This document shows, in pieces, positions 6,140 through 6,789 of a DNA stretch of 6,789 nt (positions within the stretch are counted from its first letter, which is position 1; each line of letters starts with the position of its first letter). The translations under genes were made by a program, and so were the position numbers. Source of the DNA: Deltaproteobacteria bacterium (lineage in GTDB: Bacteria; Desulfobacterota; DSM-4660; Desulfatiglandales; B25-G16); NCBI GenBank assembly GCA_019308645.1, contig JAFDHR010000123.1, positions 1 to 6,789 on the forward strand, written 5' to 3'. The notes under the pieces were generated by a model. The model did no database searches, was not told the DNA's origin, and was given only the letters and a program-made list of their open reading frames with translations.

Positions 6140-6145
6140 ACTGCT
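6130..6145. other. Perfect 16-bp palindrome over the stop codon of the small gene
   Basis: AGCAGTTTAAACTGCT is a perfect palindrome containing the TAA stop at 6137-6139. As RNA it gives a five-bp AGCAG/CTGCT stem with a TTTAAA loop. Read on the minus strand it is followed by five T residues, so it could act as a weak intrinsic terminator for leftward transcription. Alternatively it could be a protein-binding site upstream of the transporter gene. Function is unproven. Confidence 0.35.
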
Positions 6146-6187
6146 ACCTCGAGACCTTCATTTCTTGATCTGGGTTGATACAATAAG

Positions 6188-6193
6188 AAGGAG
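6188..6193 (+). promoter_or_regulatory. Ribosome binding site of the MFS gene
   Basis: AAGGAG, close to the full Shine-Dalgarno consensus, stands 8 nt before the GTG at 6202. An in-frame TAA at 6184-6186 excludes any start further upstream, so this site fixes the GTG start. Confidence 0.8.
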
Positions 6194-6201
6194 AACAATC
6201 T

Positions 6202-6789
6202 GTGCAAAGGGAAGGATCTTTTCACTGGGCCTGGATAGTGCTGGCGACCTGCTTTTTCAGCCTCTTTATAAACTATTCTGTTCGTCTTGGATATAGTGTA
6301 GTCCTTCCAGAAATGATCCGAACCCTGGGTTTTGGGCGAACTGCAGGTGGATCTATCTATAATGCATACCTTTTTTCTTATATCGTTCTAACTCCCCTTA
6401 CCGGTTACTTGACAGACCGATTTGGAGCCCGTCGTGTGATTACAAGCTGCAGCCTAATCCTTGGCATTGGTGTTCTCTTGATGGGAACTGCAAATAACCT
6501 CTGGATGGCCTGCCTTTTTTACGCCATCGCCGGAGTTGGAGCCACAGGAATGTGGGCGCCGGTCATTACAGTTGTCCAACGTTGGTTTTCTCTCAATAGA
6601 AGAGGGCTCGCACTTGGCATCCTTTCTACTGGATATGGGCTGGGCTTTGCCAGCATGGGAGTGGCCTTCCCATGGATTGTACACCATTTCACCTGGCGCT
6701 ATGCATGGTATTTTTTAGGTGCAGGTGCACTGGTGATGGTTTTAGTAAATGGTCTATTGCTAAGAAGTGATCCAAAAGAGTCAGGATAT
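6202..6789 (+). CDS. Major Facilitator Superfamily transporter, N-terminal half (3' end cut by window edge)
   Basis: The first 196 residues of an inner-membrane secondary transporter, about half the usual length of 400-430. The frame stays open to the right edge. It starts at GTG with a strong ribosome binding site and an in-frame stop just upstream. Six hydrophobic segments are visible: about 9-29, 52-67, 79-97, 101-122, 135-158 and 165-187. The loop between helices 2 and 3 carries the MFS motif A, G68-Y-L-T-D-R-F-G-A-R-R78, and the helix 4-5 region has the GxGATGMWAP and RWF...RRGLALG patterns common in MFS_1 carriers of the oxalate/formate and monocarboxylate style. The substrate cannot be called from this half. 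It follows the truncated small gene at 62 bp and probably shares the promoter at 5662. Confidence 0.9.
   Translation, partial: MQREGSFHWAWIVLATCFFSLFINYSVRLGYSVVLPEMIRTLGFGRTAGGSIYNAYLFSYIVLTPLTGYLTDRFGARRVITSCSLILGIGVLLMGTANNLWMACLFYAIAGVGATGMWAPVITVVQRWFSLNRRGLALGILSTGYGLGFASMGVAFPWIVHHFTWRYAWYFLGAGALVMVLVNGLLLRSDPKESGY

Noticed and set aside
6454..6718. Open frames on both strands inside the transporter gene
   Set aside because: The GTG-started frame has six hydrophobic helices and the MFS motif A, so the other frames are shadows.

Overview
The window looks like a piece of a bacterial chromosome of moderate, somewhat AT-leaning composition. The envelope genes suggest a Gram-negative host: a periplasmic Deg/HtrA protease and two lipoproteins with LysM and TPR modules. 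I would guess an uncultured member of the Desulfobacterota (former Deltaproteobacteria), because LysM/TPR lipoproteins, HAMP-cyclases and the small gene at 5885 recall that group. This is inference from protein style, not a database match.

Layout. (1) 2-1375, + strand: an HtrA/DegP-type serine protease cut by the left window edge inside its signal peptide. (2) 1414-5207, - strand: a compact three-gene operon read right to left. It encodes a membrane class III adenylate cyclase with an extracytoplasmic sensor and HAMP domain, a LysM plus NodB-type polysaccharide deacetylase lipoprotein that overlaps the cyclase gene, and a TPR-LysM-TPR lipoprotein 4 bp further on. The protease gene converges on this operon with only 38 bp between stop codons. 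(3) 5208-5884: 677 bp without a firm gene. It holds an approximately 214-bp non-coding element with imperfect terminal inverted repeats (5314-5527), a doubtful 40-codon ORF, a near-consensus sigma70 promoter on the + strand (5662-5690), and a leader of about 190 nt with a 12-bp direct repeat and a hairpin. (4) 5885-6139, + strand: a small gene that looks like the N-terminal half of a longer family, interrupted by a GC-rich palindrome. (5) 6202-6789, + strand: the first half of a Major Facilitator transporter, cut by the right window edge.

How the genes may work together. The minus-strand operon joins a signal-transducing cyclase to two LysM envelope proteins, so a plausible reading is sensing of an envelope or external cue alongside cell-wall or exopolysaccharide remodelling. 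The co-transcription is well supported by overlap and spacing; the functional link is inference. The + strand pair (small protein and transporter) probably shares the promoter at 5662. The most unusual DNA is the inverted-repeat element between the two divergent units and the palindrome inside the small gene. Both look like dispersed repeat insertions. I see no CRISPR array, tRNA, rRNA or transposase gene.
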